This document shows positions 25,268 to 34,112 of a DNA stretch of 64,000 bases, piece by piece (positions within the stretch are counted from its first letter, which is position 1; every line of letters starts with the position of its first letter). The position numbers and the translations under genes were made by a program. The notes under the pieces were generated by a model. That model saw only the letters and a list, made by a program, of their open reading frames with translations, did no database searches and was not told where the DNA came from. The stretch comes from Xanthomonas hortorum. Its GTDB lineage: Bacteria > Pseudomonadota > Gammaproteobacteria > Xanthomonadales > Xanthomonadaceae. The stretch is from assembly GCF_002940005.1 (NCBI RefSeq), contig NZ_MDEF01000001.1, one strand, 5' to 3'.

Positions 25268-25717
25268 TCAGCCGGTCTGCTGCTTCGATTGCTGATCGAA
25301 CTGCGCCTTGTCGGCGGAGAAGGTCTTGCTGCGTGCGATCCGCCTGACTTGCCGGACCGCAGGTTCCCGCTTCGCCTCCTGGGGAAGCGAGGCGAGCGCG
25401 ATGTCCGTACCGCGGGACAGACCACCGACCAGCAGTTTGGCCGGTACCGCGAACAGCACGTGGAACAGCCAGCGCACCGCCTGTGCGATGCGTTGGTTGC
25501 GGGCTTCGCGGGCCGACTGGGTCCGCAATGACTCCCTGCAACTCAGGTAGAGCGCGAGGTGCGCGCGCTTGAGTTCCGAATCCTTGTCGAGCTGGGCGAC
25601 CACTTCCGCCGCCAGCGTCGATTCCTTTCCGACCCGGGCGTAGAAGCTGGCCCAGGCACGTTTCTCTTCTGCGTTGGAGCCCGTGGGCGGGCGATAACGC
25701 GGCTTCTCTGATGTCAT
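25268..25717 (-). CDS. Hypothetical protein with one hydrophobic segment
   Basis: The 149-residue protein is charged at both ends and has a hydrophobic stretch near residues 82-99 (AVRWLFHVLFAVPAKLLV), which could be a membrane-associated helix. Family not recognised. It is the first gene of its minus-strand group and has both a leader hairpin (25737-25764) and a radC-type RNA (25937-25992) upstream. Confidence 0.6.
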   Translation of the reverse strand: MTSEKPRYRPPTGSNAEEKRAWASFYARVGKESTLAAEVVAQLDKDSELKRAHLALYLSCRESLRTQSAREARNQRIAQAVRWLFHVLFAVPAKLLVGGLSRGTDIALASLPQEAKREPAVRQVRRIARSKTFSADKAQFDQQSKQQTG

Positions 25718-25736
25718 GTGCTATCTCCGGTGGGAG

Positions 25737-25764
25737 GGAGCACATCCCCGTGGGGACATACTCC
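25737..25764 (-). promoter_or_regulatory. Leader hairpin upstream of the 25268-25717 gene
   Basis: On the minus strand GGAGTATGTCCCC and GGGGATGTGCTCC face each other, giving a stem with G-U pairs and small internal mismatches. It begins 20 bases upstream of the start codon. Confidence 0.45.
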
Positions 25765-25936
25765 ACGGGCTGCGGCGAGACGGCGCGATGGTCGCGCCGT
25801 CGGACAGGGCAATGCGTCCGGCATCTCCCCGAATCGTCAGAGAGCACGGAACGCGGCAACGCTTCTTTGCTCCCGGGAAATCGGGAGGTGAATCTAGTGC
25901 GGCCCGACGCAACGGCGGCCGCGGTTGTCGCTATGA

Positions 25937-25992
25937 GGCGGGTAACGACCGCGACGCCGACATTGCGTCGGCTCCAGTCGCCCATGGGGCGA
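25937..25992 (-). ncRNA. radC-motif-like RNA, copy 3
   Basis: On the minus strand: hairpin TCGCCCcatGGGCGA, hairpin GCCGACgcaatGTCGGC, then tail GCGTCGCGGTCG plus two bases and ACCCGCC. It lies about 220 bases upstream of the gene starting at 25717. Both stems differ in sequence from copies 1 and 2 while keeping pairing. Confidence 0.7.
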
Positions 25993-26238
25993 ATGGAGGC
26001 TGGTAGGCACGATGCCTACGGGAAGCAAGCCGAATATCGTCGAGCCGGCGCCGGTCTTCAAGGCCCGAAGCGAGGTTGCCCCCGCCTTTCCTGCGAACTC
26101 GACGGCGCTTTCGCCTGATTTCGCGTGGCGCCGCCGCGCGGCGGCCTTCCCAGGGGACGAGCGGATGCGCAGGCCTGCTTATCGAATCTCGCCCTGGCGA
26201 GGTCTATAGAGACAGGACCCTGTGCCGAGGAGGCCATC

Positions 26239-26496
26239 ATGCTGTACACCTACGACCGTAGCCACGAACTGGAGCTGGCGTTGATCGCCACAGCCGACTT
26301 GACCGGAGCGCGCTATGTGGCGCTTTCAGCCGCACCTGCCGAGGAGCGCGGGGTTTCATTGCCGTACCTGCGGCAGATGCACGCCGTAGCCAATTCGGTT
26401 CCGTGCGGGTTGGCCGTCATGACCAGGATGCCGTTCCAGCCCGAACGATGGGAAGCGCTTTCGCCGTCTGGTCTCGGACACATGCGTTCTTCCTAG
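26239..26496 (+). CDS. Small hypothetical protein
   Basis: The 85-residue protein starts MLYTYDRSHELELALIATA after a strong GAGGAGG ribosome site 6 bases upstream, which decides the start. It looks like a compact alpha/beta protein; family not recognised. It stands alone. Confidence 0.55.
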   Translation: MLYTYDRSHELELALIATADLTGARYVALSAAPAEERGVSLPYLRQMHAVANSVPCGLAVMTRMPFQPERWEALSPSGLGHMRSS

Positions 26497-26578
26497 TGGG
26501 CTCGCGCACCAAGGCATTCTTGCCGGCCCGAAGCGCATAGGGACGAAGCGGGCTGGGGAAGGACGGATCGAGCCCGCC

Positions 26579-26839
26579 CTAGCGGAAATCCCGGGACCGG
26601 GTTTCCAGGGTGCCGAGCAGCGGCGTCATGTCGTGCAGGCGGGTGGCGATCAGGTGTTCGACGCCATCGACCCGTTCCCATGTGCCGTCGACCGCAAGCA
26701 GCCGCGAACCGAGGAGTTCGCGACGCTGGCGTTCGGCCAGATCGCGCCAGACGACGACATTGATGATGCCGCTCTCGTCTTCGAGGCTGCATGCCGCTGC
26801 CCCACCGTTGATTCCCTCCGGTCCGCATTGAAGGTGCCC
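26579..26839 (-). pseudogene. dnaE2: C-terminal relic of error-prone DNA polymerase dnaE2
   Basis: Translating the minus strand gives about 86 residues with no start codon and a stop just upstream (at 26840-26842). The segment SLEDESGIINVVVWRDLAER, then RQRRELLGSRLLAV and finally LLGTLETRSRDFR before the stop match the OB-fold C-terminus of DnaE2. The polymerase body is absent. It is therefore a truncated gene, left by a past recombination or insertion; dnaE2 normally sits with imuA and imuB, which are not seen here. Confidence 0.85.
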
Positions 26840-26873
26840 CTACCGCCCCACGACACGGGCGCAGGACACCGAC

Positions 26874-27644
26874 ATGGCAGCCCGGCCATCCAAAGCCATC
26901 CCGATCATCCGCGCGGGCGGGGACCACCGGCGGGCGCTGTTGCGGTTGCTCCAGCGCCTGGCGCGCAGCCGTGGACCTGGCCGGGTGTTCGCGGACTTCG
27001 TGGAACTGTCCTGCCTGGCGCTGAGCAATGCGGTGGACAAGGCGCAGTTCGACGTGCGCGAGGCGCGCTACCACGAGATCAGGAAGGGATACGCGCGCGA
27101 GGAGTTCGAGCGCTTCGCGCAGATGCTGGGCCTGCTGACGCTGGCGATGGAGCAGGCGGGACTCGACGACGTGCTCGGCACCCTCTACATGCAGTTGGAA
27201 CTGGGCAACGCGAGGTCCGGCCAGTTCTTCACGCCTTACCATGTCTCGCGGATGATGGCTTCGATGACCGTCGGCGACCCGCCTGCGATACCGCCGCACG
27301 GCTTCATCGACGCCATCGAGCCCGCCTGCGGCGCTGGAGGCATGGTGGTCGCGCTAGCCGATGCCTTGCTCCAGGCCGGCGTGAACTATCAGCACTGCCT
27401 GCACGTGACCTGTGTCGATATCGACTTGCGCTGCGTCCACATGACCTACCTGCAGACTTCGCTTCTCCATATTCCCGCCGTCGTCCTGCACGGAAACTCG
27501 CTGTCGGGCGAAGTCTGGGGTCGCTGGCACACCCCGGCGCACGTTCTGGGCCACTGGCGGGAGCGGCTCGAGACGCACCGCGCGGCCCGCGCCTCCCGAA
27601 CCCACGGGGCAGCGGCGGTCGAGTCGCAGAAGGATCGCGCCTGA
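26874..27644 (+). CDS. N6-adenine DNA methylase-like protein (SAM-binding)
   Basis: The 256-residue protein resembles the M subunit of type I methylases: SGQFFTPYHVSRMMA (about 114-128) and SAM motif EPACGAGGMVVALAD (about 149-163), then VDIDLRCVHMTYLQ. The catalytic NPPF/Y tetrapeptide is not seen; the corresponding region reads LHGNSLSGEVWGRWHTPAHV, which this short plasmid/ICE family shares as I recall. Methylation activity is therefore uncertain. It begins just downstream of the dnaE2 relic, in the opposite direction. Confidence 0.75.
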   Translation: MAARPSKAIPIIRAGGDHRRALLRLLQRLARSRGPGRVFADFVELSCLALSNAVDKAQFDVREARYHEIRKGYAREEFERFAQMLGLLTLAMEQAGLDDVLGTLYMQLELGNARSGQFFTPYHVSRMMASMTVGDPPAIPPHGFIDAIEPACGAGGMVVALADALLQAGVNYQHCLHVTCVDIDLRCVHMTYLQTSLLHIPAVVLHGNSLSGEVWGRWHTPAHVLGHWRERLETHRAARASRTHGAAAVESQKDRA

Positions 27645-27707
27645 CCTGTTGGCCCCGGTCGATGCGATGGGGGACAATCCAGTCGTTCAGAACAGACCAG
27701 ACGATCG

Positions 27708-28847
27708 ATGCAGGCGGGATTGATCCACATTCACGGTAGCGGCCACCCCGTCGCTCCGGAGCAGTCGATCACGGCCTTCGGCGTCTCCGATCAGCCGTTT
27801 ATTGTTCTTGGCGCCGTCGGGCCTGCGCATGAGTCGCAGATGACCGACCTGCTGACAAGGGTCGCGAAGAAGCACCGGCTGGAGATGCAGGAAGTACAGG
27901 CTGGCACATACGGCACGCGCCCGGCCTTCGTGCGCGATCTTGTCTCCGCTTTGCAGCGCGAGGGGGTGCCATTGCTGGTAGAAGCGGTGGACAAGGTGTT
28001 CTGCCTGGTGGCCTCGCTCGTCAATTGCCATGTCCTTCCGCCCAGTGCGGGTTCGGCTCCGGGCGAAATCGACTTGCGCGTTCGCAACGACTTCGCCGAT
28101 TTCCTCTACCGGGCTCTCCCGGATGGTGTCGTGGAATCCTTCCTCGCGGCCTGTCGCCTCGACAGCGCAGAAGCCACTCGCGCTTCTCTCGATCAGCTCC
28201 TCGGCTGGGCGCGGCGGGAAACGGGCAACGACGAAGAAGAAGCGTTGCTCCTCGATGGCATCGCGCGGAACGTGGTCGAATCCATCCAGGACTTCGAGCG
28301 GATCGTGGCGGAAGCCCCGATGGAGTACCGCAGCTTCCTGCCCGCGCCCTCGCTCGGCGAACGCGCTCCACCGAACTGGTTGTTGCCTGCCTATCTGTCG
28401 CTGATGAACCTGTATGCGCGGATCGATCGATTCCATGAAGGTAGGGGCCGGAACCTGATGCTGGTCCACAGCAAGCAGGGGCGGCAAGACGCCGCGCAGC
28501 GGGAGGGCGAGTCACCGACAGCGCAGGGCGTGGATGCCGACGCTTTGATCCGCGCGGGCGCCGAGCGGGTGTTCGGATCGCGCGCGACACTCGCCTTCGT
28601 GCGATCTGGCGACTCGGCAGGCCTGATGGTCGCCGAAGTGATCGCCGGGCATGTACGGCGCGTCCTCCATGACCACATGGCCGAACGTGCGATCAGCGAT
28701 ACCGCCTTCCAGGCGTTCATCAAGATCTGGGAGGCCACCGACGCGGTAGGTGGAGCAGGACTGAATCTGGTCCTGCCCACGGCGGCGGTGCAGCGTCTTC
28801 AGCAGCGCGCATTGCAGCACTTCGCGGACTTGGCCGAAAGCGCCTGA
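27708..28847 (+). CDS. Divergent DUF3800-like protein
   Basis: The 379-residue protein resembles DUF3800 (RNase H-like fold) at its N-terminus: a first strand with HIHGSG where the family has DESG, then QPFIVLGAVGPAHESQM, a block LEMQEV where the family has E-x-K, and VEAVDKVF like the family's DK motif. Because the first acidic residues are replaced, nuclease activity looks unlikely. The C-terminal half (about 200-379) is helical and unrecognised. It precedes the PRTRC operon by 372 bases in the same direction. Confidence 0.5.
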   Translation: MQAGLIHIHGSGHPVAPEQSITAFGVSDQPFIVLGAVGPAHESQMTDLLTRVAKKHRLEMQEVQAGTYGTRPAFVRDLVSALQREGVPLLVEAVDKVFCLVASLVNCHVLPPSAGSAPGEIDLRVRNDFADFLYRALPDGVVESFLAACRLDSAEATRASLDQLLGWARRETGNDEEEALLLDGIARNVVESIQDFERIVAEAPMEYRSFLPAPSLGERAPPNWLLPAYLSLMNLYARIDRFHEGRGRNLMLVHSKQGRQDAAQREGESPTAQGVDADALIRAGAERVFGSRATLAFVRSGDSAGLMVAEVIAGHVRRVLHDHMAERAISDTAFQAFIKIWEATDAVGGAGLNLVLPTAAVQRLQQRALQHFADLAESA

Positions 28848-29219
28848 GATTCCGGCGTCTTTGATGGTCGGCAGGGCGACGGGCGCAAGGGCCCTCCGAT
28901 CGCGAGTCCGGCGCCACCGTGGCCCAGGCCAGCACAAAGCCGCAGCCGGCGGCCGGCGAGGTGCTGCGCGAACAGATGTGGCTGATCTGATCGGGGAGCC
29001 CGACGAGCTTGAGGGGCCTGGACAGCATGAAACGATCGCCGTTTCGCTACAAGCGGCGGCGCTTGCCCAGCAGGTGCTGGTGCTGGAGGCATGGACGGCG
29101 GTGATTCGCTCGCCCGCCCGAGAGATTTCCTGTCCTTCGTCTCGCTACGGGATGCCCTTGAAGACCCCTCGCATGGAGAGAGCCTGACTGCATCGCAACC
29201 GATGCCGCCGGGAGGCACC
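28848..29219. other. Intergenic region before the PRTRC operon
   Basis: I see no gene I can support in these 372 bases. A short open frame from 28861 has no ribosome site or recognisable content. The PRTRC operon promoter is probably here but no clear boxes stand out. Confidence 0.4.
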
Positions 29220-30992
29220 ATGAACCTGCCGCTCCAACCCACTTTGCCGATTCGCCAGATCGTTCAAGGCAAGAACCCCCGCGAATACTTCGACCCGGTG
29301 AAGCTGGCCGAGCTTGAGGAAGGCATCCGCGAGCATGGAGTGATCCAGCCCATCATCGTGCGTCCGCTGGAAGATGGCCGATACGAGATCGTCGCCGGTG
29401 AGCGCCGTTGGCGGATTGCCGGACGAGTGTTCGGCGAAAGCTACAAGATGCCGGTCGTCATCCGCCAGATCAGCGACGCGGAAGCCGAGGCACTGGCGAC
29501 CGTGGAGAACCATCACCGCGATGACATGTCGGCAGCCGAGGAGGCGAAGGCCGCGCAGCGGTTGCTGATGCGCAACAAGGCAGACAAGGCCGAGACGGCA
29601 CGCATGCTGGGCTGGACGCACACGATGCTGGAGAGGCGACTGGCATTGAACGCCTGTACCCCTGAGGTCCTGACGGCGCTGACCGAGCGCAGGATCCAGC
29701 TCGGCCATGCCGAACTGCTCTCCGGGGTGCCGCAGGACAAGCAGGACTCCGTCCTGCAGGCGGTCATCGCCGGCAATGTGCAGGTCGCCACGCTCAAGGC
29801 GCAACTCGGCCGCTACGCGCGCCGACTGGCCGATGCGATCTTCGACACGGCGCAGTGCAACGGCTGCCCGCACAACTCTGCGCGGCAAGCCGGGCTGTTC
29901 GCCGAGTCGCTCGGGGAAGGCTACTGCCAGCATCCGACCCACTTCGAGGAACTCACGCTGGCGGCCGTCGAGGCGAAGGCGACGACGCTGCGCGACGAGT
30001 ACCCCACCATCCGCATCGTGCAGGTCAACGATGGCTTCGTACCGCTGCCGGTTGGCGCCGAGGGCGATCTGGGCGTGGGCGAGGCGCAGTACAGCGCGTG
30101 CCAGGGCTGCCAGTCGTTCGGTTGCGCGGTGTCGGCAATCCCCGGCAGCTATGGCGAGGTCACCCGTTCGCTGTGCTTCGACGCCGCGTGCAACACCAGG
30201 AAGGTCGCGGCGTGGCGGAAAGAGCAGCGGCAGGCGGCGGGCGAAGGTGCGTCCGCGACGGCAGCGCAAAGCGGGCCGGGCGGGAAGCGCGGCAAGGCCA
30301 AGACCACCGCCAAGGCAAAGCCGACGAACCAGACGCCGCAGCGGGTCGTCGACTACCGCACGCGGCTATGGCGCAAGTGGCTCGCCCATGCACTGATGGC
30401 CGACGCAGAGCGCAACCCCAAGGTGCTTGTCGCGCTCGCGCTGTCCAGCCGCGCCAGCGACGTGCGCGCCGCCGAGTTCGGCAAGCTGGTCGGGCGGCTG
30501 GCCGGCGGTGATTCCGGCCGGTCGTTCGGGCTGGAGGAAGGGTTGCGGCGCGCTGACACGATTGACGGCGCTCTGATGGGCAGGATCGTGCAGGGTGTCG
30601 TCGCGTCGGCAGCGTTCGGTGTCGATGTCCACCATCTGGAGGCGCTGTTGAACTACATGGAGGTCGATGAAGCGCGCTACTTCAAGTGGGACAGCGCGTT
30701 CCTCGACCTGTTCACGATGTCCGAACTTGCGAGCCTGGCGCTGGAGACGGGCCTGGCCGAGGCGATGGGTGCGCGTTTCAAGGCCGCGCGCGCCAAGAAG
30801 AAGGGCGACTTCATCGCGGCGCTGCTTTCGGCAAAGGGATTCGCTTATCCGGTGCCGGCAGTGATGCGCTACGCCCGCCGCAGCTTGGCGGATGCCGCAG
30901 GCGAGAGGGAGGACGAGGGGCCGCCACAGGAGATGGGCGATGCGGGCGAGGAAGAAGCGCGGCGCGAGGAAGACGAGGAAGTGGTGGCCTGA
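29220..30992 (+). CDS. PRTRC system ParB-family protein
   Basis: The 590-residue protein is the ParB of a PRTRC (ParB-related, ThiF-related) cassette. The N-terminal ParB domain is clear: NPREYFDPVKLAELEEGI, GVIQPIIVRPLEDG and the box IVAGERRWRIAG (about 52-63). A helical DNA-binding region follows (about 100-190). Two cysteine clusters, CNGCPH (about 215) and CQGCQSFGC (about 298-306), are specific to this family. The C-terminal half is helical with an acidic tail. It should bind DNA and serve maintenance of the element. The ATG at 29220 follows GGGAGGCACC. Confidence 0.9.
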   Translation: MNLPLQPTLPIRQIVQGKNPREYFDPVKLAELEEGIREHGVIQPIIVRPLEDGRYEIVAGERRWRIAGRVFGESYKMPVVIRQISDAEAEALATVENHHRDDMSAAEEAKAAQRLLMRNKADKAETARMLGWTHTMLERRLALNACTPEVLTALTERRIQLGHAELLSGVPQDKQDSVLQAVIAGNVQVATLKAQLGRYARRLADAIFDTAQCNGCPHNSARQAGLFAESLGEGYCQHPTHFEELTLAAVEAKATTLRDEYPTIRIVQVNDGFVPLPVGAEGDLGVGEAQYSACQGCQSFGCAVSAIPGSYGEVTRSLCFDAACNTRKVAAWRKEQRQAAGEGASATAAQSGPGGKRGKAKTTAKAKPTNQTPQRVVDYRTRLWRKWLAHALMADAERNPKVLVALALSSRASDVRAAEFGKLVGRLAGGDSGRSFGLEEGLRRADTIDGALMGRIVQGVVASAAFGVDVHHLEALLNYMEVDEARYFKWDSAFLDLFTMSELASLALETGLAEAMGARFKAARAKKKGDFIAALLSAKGFAYPVPAVMRYARRSLADAAGEREDEGPPQEMGDAGEEEARREEDEEVVA

Positions 30993-31085
30993 GACGCGGG
31001 CACGATTCGCTAGACGCGCGCGGAACCGGCCCTAGCATCGATGTGAGGACCCTGCACACGGCGGGGTCGGAGCAAGGAGAATGCG

Positions 31086-31538
31086 ATGTCCATGTTCGAA
31101 GAACTGTTCGCGCTGGCGAGCCACGCGACCCTGACCCTGATTGTCAGCGCCGATACGAACGGCGGAAAGATGACGGTTTCGGTCATCCCCAAACCGAAGG
31201 ACGACAACGGCGAGGCCGCATTGCGCCAGCCGTTGAGCCTGACCGCGACCCCGCAGGAGTTCGATGCCGGCTTCCTCGAAGCGTTGCGCGGTTATCGCGA
31301 AGTGCGCGCCAGCCTCGCCGAGCAGGCGGCGGCGACTCAGGAAGTGCTGGAGGCGGCGAAGTCGGCGTCCGTGAAGAAGGCGAGCGAGGCGGCGAGCAAG
31401 GCCGGCAAGCCGGCATCCACGCCGTCGAAGGCCGCTGCGGCGGCGCCGAAGGCCGACGCGCCTGCCGAGCAGCGGAGCGAGACGGCGGCAACGGACCCGG
31501 CCGCGAAGCAGCCAGAAGCGATGGACCTGTTCGGTTGA
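31086..31538 (+). CDS. PRTRC system protein E
   Basis: The 150-residue protein has the family start FEELFALASHATLTLIVS and strand-rich block TVSVIPKPKDDNGEAAL, then an Ala/Lys-rich, probably disordered tail ending in EAMDLFG. Position directly after ParB fits PRTRC protein E. Function unknown. AAGGAGAATGCG provides the ribosome site. Confidence 0.85.
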   Translation: MSMFEELFALASHATLTLIVSADTNGGKMTVSVIPKPKDDNGEAALRQPLSLTATPQEFDAGFLEALRGYREVRASLAEQAAATQEVLEAAKSASVKKASEAASKAGKPASTPSKAAAAAPKADAPAEQRSETAATDPAAKQPEAMDLFG

Positions 31539-31631
31539 ATCGACGGCGGAATCGGGCGTTGATGCCGCTTCCGCCGCAGCGACACTGGTGGCAAGGGCGG
31601 CCAGCGCCGCCGGTCACAGGAGACGCAGGGC

Positions 31632-32063
31632 ATGTCCATCGAAGTCAAACCCATCCGACGCCAATTCTTGTACAACGGCATCACGCTGCCGGACGTACCG
31701 GGCCTCGAACCCAAAGCCGTCCGCGAACTGTACGGGGCGCAGTATCCCGAACTGCTCAGCGCCGAAATCGAGGCCGGTCCGGTGCAGGACGGCGTGCAGG
31801 AATTCACGTTCCGCAAAGCTGTCGGCACGAAAGGCGCGCGGCGCAGTCGCCTGTCGGCATTTGCCGCCGACGTTGCCGCGCAGGCCGAGGGCCGTCTGTC
31901 GCCCGCCGAGATCGGACTGTCCGCCGCGTTGGAGCGCCCCCAGGTCGCCCGCGCGTCGCGCGCATGGGACGTACTGGCCGAGCAGGCGATGGCGCGAACC
32001 CGGGAGGGGGAGCGTCCCGCGCGCCTTCTCGCGCCGAGCGACGCATTGCCGCCGCTGCCGTGA
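31632..32063 (+). CDS. PRTRC system protein C
   Basis: The N-terminal 70 residues match PRTRC protein C: FLYNGITLPDVPGLEPKAVR, YGAQYPELLSAEIEAG and the end of the domain FTFRKAVGTKG. The usual family member is only about 70 residues; this one is 143, with a helical C-terminal extension of about 70 residues that is not part of the standard domain. Its stop overlaps the GTG start of the next gene. Confidence 0.85.
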   Translation: MSIEVKPIRRQFLYNGITLPDVPGLEPKAVRELYGAQYPELLSAEIEAGPVQDGVQEFTFRKAVGTKGARRSRLSAFAADVAAQAEGRLSPAEIGLSAALERPQVARASRAWDVLAEQAMARTREGERPARLLAPSDALPPLP

Positions 32064-33061
32064 ACGCCGTCCTCGCGCTCCCCCGGCTGTCGCCGGGCAT
32101 CCCGTCGTCGGTGCAGCGGCTCGGCCGTCGCCGCGCGAATGCGGCGCTGGCGCGATTCCTGGTCGAGGCCGGCGTGCTGCGGGCGGTCGATGTGCCGGCC
32201 ACGTGGAGCGATGCGCTGGAGGTGTGCCAGCGCGCGCTGGATGGGTGGGTCAAGCGCCAGATCGGTCCGTTGCACTGTCTGTCGCCGCTGTTCGTGCTGT
32301 GCGCCGAGGATGGGGAAACGCACACGTCGAGGCGGTACGAACACGAGACGTATGCCTCGGCACGGCTGGCTTGGCTGGAGGCGAACGAACAACAGTGGGT
32401 GGTCGGGCCGGGGCTGGAGGCGCTCGAGCGCGCCCAGCCGGGCCTCGGTGGTGCGGTACTCGGTGCGTTGGCGTCGCAGCATGTTGTCTACCCGCTGTTC
32501 ACCCCGGAGACGGCCTGCGACATCGTGTCCTACCTGCATTGGTGTGGAGAGGACGACGAGGAGGCCGCGCTCGACGTTCAGTGCGGCGATGATCCGCAGG
32601 AGCGCGCCGAAATGCGCGAGCAGATGATCACCCGCGCGATGCTCAACGAGGCATACCCCCCGTGGGCGCAGCGGTGGGTCCCCTTGCGCGCACGGCAGTT
32701 GGGATTGAAGACGCTTGCGCCCGGCGTGTGTGAGCCGCACCTACGCGCCATCGTGGACGACGCAATCGCCTTGACGCGGTTGCGCCTGGATTCCCGCTTC
32801 CGCCCGGACATCGAAGGCGAGTTCATCGGCTGGGGCGCGGTCCTGAGCTGGGCCGAGGACGACCTGACAGTCCGCGTCTACGACGATCTGGTGAACCACG
32901 CGCATCAGAGCGAGTATTGCGACGTCATGGGCGAGGTCGAACTGCCACTGGATCAGCCGGCCATCATGGCCGATTGGCGCAGGCACATGCGCGCGCGTTT
33001 TCGCGCCATCGTGCTGATCGACCGCTTGATTCATGCCCTCTCGGCGGGAGACTGGTCCTGA
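32060..33061 (+). CDS. PRTRC system protein F
   Basis: The 333-residue protein occupies the F position of the cassette. I start it at GTG 32060, which overlaps the stop of C (GTGA), rather than at distant upstream starts in the same frame. Visible blocks include RRYEHETYASARLAWLEANE, HVVYPLFTPETACDIVSYLH and EYCDVMGEVELPL. No catalytic motif is obvious. Role unknown; family context only. Confidence 0.8.
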   Translation: MNAVLALPRLSPGIPSSVQRLGRRRANAALARFLVEAGVLRAVDVPATWSDALEVCQRALDGWVKRQIGPLHCLSPLFVLCAEDGETHTSRRYEHETYASARLAWLEANEQQWVVGPGLEALERAQPGLGGAVLGALASQHVVYPLFTPETACDIVSYLHWCGEDDEEAALDVQCGDDPQERAEMREQMITRAMLNEAYPPWAQRWVPLRARQLGLKTLAPGVCEPHLRAIVDDAIALTRLRLDSRFRPDIEGEFIGWGAVLSWAEDDLTVRVYDDLVNHAHQSEYCDVMGEVELPLDQPAIMADWRRHMRARFRAIVLIDRLIHALSAGDWS

Positions 33062-33080
33062 CTTCAACGAGGCCGGGACC

Positions 33081-33812
33081 GTGAATCAGGCGCAGTTCTC
33101 GATTCGTACTCCGAGCGGCGACAGCGAACTGACGCTGGCGCAGGCGGTACTGATCTACAAGGGCCGCAGCGGCAGCGTGCTGGCGACCCTTCACGATGTC
33201 GAACAGGTGGACGGCGAGCCGGTGATCGGTTCGGGCAAGGCCGTGACCTCGCGCGCAGCGCTGGAAATGGCGCGCGCCCTCGGCAGGCAGATCGGGCACA
33301 GCGGGTTCCTGCCCGACACCGCGCTCTATGCCGACGGCGATCTGCTCGTGTGGTGGGCGCCGCCGGCGCGCCGCCACACGATGTTCCGGGCGGACCCCTC
33401 CCACGCCGAAGCGCTGGGGGGCAGGGAGCGGGGCGAAACGGTGCCGCATCCGGGGCTTGTGTTCGCCGCCTCCAGCCGGGTGTGGCGCGTCTGGGCGGTG
33501 AAGGGCAGCGCGCGGCCGACGCTGGCGACGCCGTTGTATCGCGCGCCCTTCTTCAACGTGTACGGCGACGGTGCGATCTGCCGGGGCAATGTGCAGATGC
33601 CCAAGGGCACCACGACCGAGAAGATCGAGGCGTGGAACGACGCATTCTTTCGCAGCTATTTCAGCCATCCGAACGTGACGGAGAAGCTGGTGAGGTACCG
33701 GGGAGGGGCTTACCGGCTGTGGCGCGACCTGCTCGATGGCCGGCACGCCCGCTTTCCCGAGCGCGCGCTGGTCGCCACGGGTACGACGCTCGGCGAACTG
33801 CTGTCCCTTTGA
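33081..33812 (+). CDS. PRTRC system protein B
   Basis: The 243-residue protein is the B member: LTLAQAVLIYKG near the start, LVWWAPPARRHTMFR, PLYRAPFFNVYGDGAICRGN and the closing GTTLGELLSL. I use GTG 33081, just after the end of F; an ATG at 33033 would overlap F by 29 bases. Function unknown in the family. Confidence 0.8.
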   Translation: MNQAQFSIRTPSGDSELTLAQAVLIYKGRSGSVLATLHDVEQVDGEPVIGSGKAVTSRAALEMARALGRQIGHSGFLPDTALYADGDLLVWWAPPARRHTMFRADPSHAEALGGRERGETVPHPGLVFAASSRVWRVWAVKGSARPTLATPLYRAPFFNVYGDGAICRGNVQMPKGTTTEKIEAWNDAFFRSYFSHPNVTEKLVRYRGGAYRLWRDLLDGRHARFPERALVATGTTLGELLSL

Positions 33813-33824
33813 GGAGGAATCGAC

Positions 33825-34112
33825 ATGCAAGGCAACCCCCGCACCGTGGTCGAGGAACTGCCGCTGCCGGTGGCAAGGAATGGTGCGCCGTACTATGAGA
33901 TCGCGGATTTCCCTCGTCTTGAGTCCGACGACACCATGCGGGTCGTGACCGACCTTGCCGAATGCCTGCACGGGGCGGTGCTGCGGGTGCAGTTGGCGAA
34001 TGGCGAGGGCAATCCGATCCTGTCGGCATGGCTGCCCGACGCACGCGCTGCGCTGGCCGAGGCGTGGCGGTGGCTCCCGTCGCATGGGAGCCAGCGAGGG
34101 GGGGCGGCATAG
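33825..34112 (+). CDS. Small protein within the PRTRC operon
   Basis: The 95-residue protein has an excellent ribosome site (GAGGAGGAATCGAC). It is acidic with DDTMRVVTDLAECLHGAVLR in the middle. I do not recognise the family. It lies 12 bases after B and directly abuts A (0 bases), so it is part of the operon. Confidence 0.65.
   Translation: MQGNPRTVVEELPLPVARNGAPYYEIADFPRLESDDTMRVVTDLAECLHGAVLRVQLANGEGNPILSAWLPDARAALAEAWRWLPSHGSQRGGAA

Larger units (their letters stand above)
25718..26238. other. Divergent intergenic region (521 bases)
   Basis: No gene is supported. It contains a leader hairpin, radC-type RNA copy 3 (25937-25992), and a further perfect hairpin GTAGGCacgatGCCTAC at 26003-26019 that may belong to the same RNA. 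Confidence 0.5.

Noticed and set aside
26493..27299. Minus-strand frame across the methylase-like gene start
   Set aside because: It lies over the N6-methylase-like gene and the dnaE2 relic in a different frame from the relic; sequence is Arg/His/Pro-rich without motifs.
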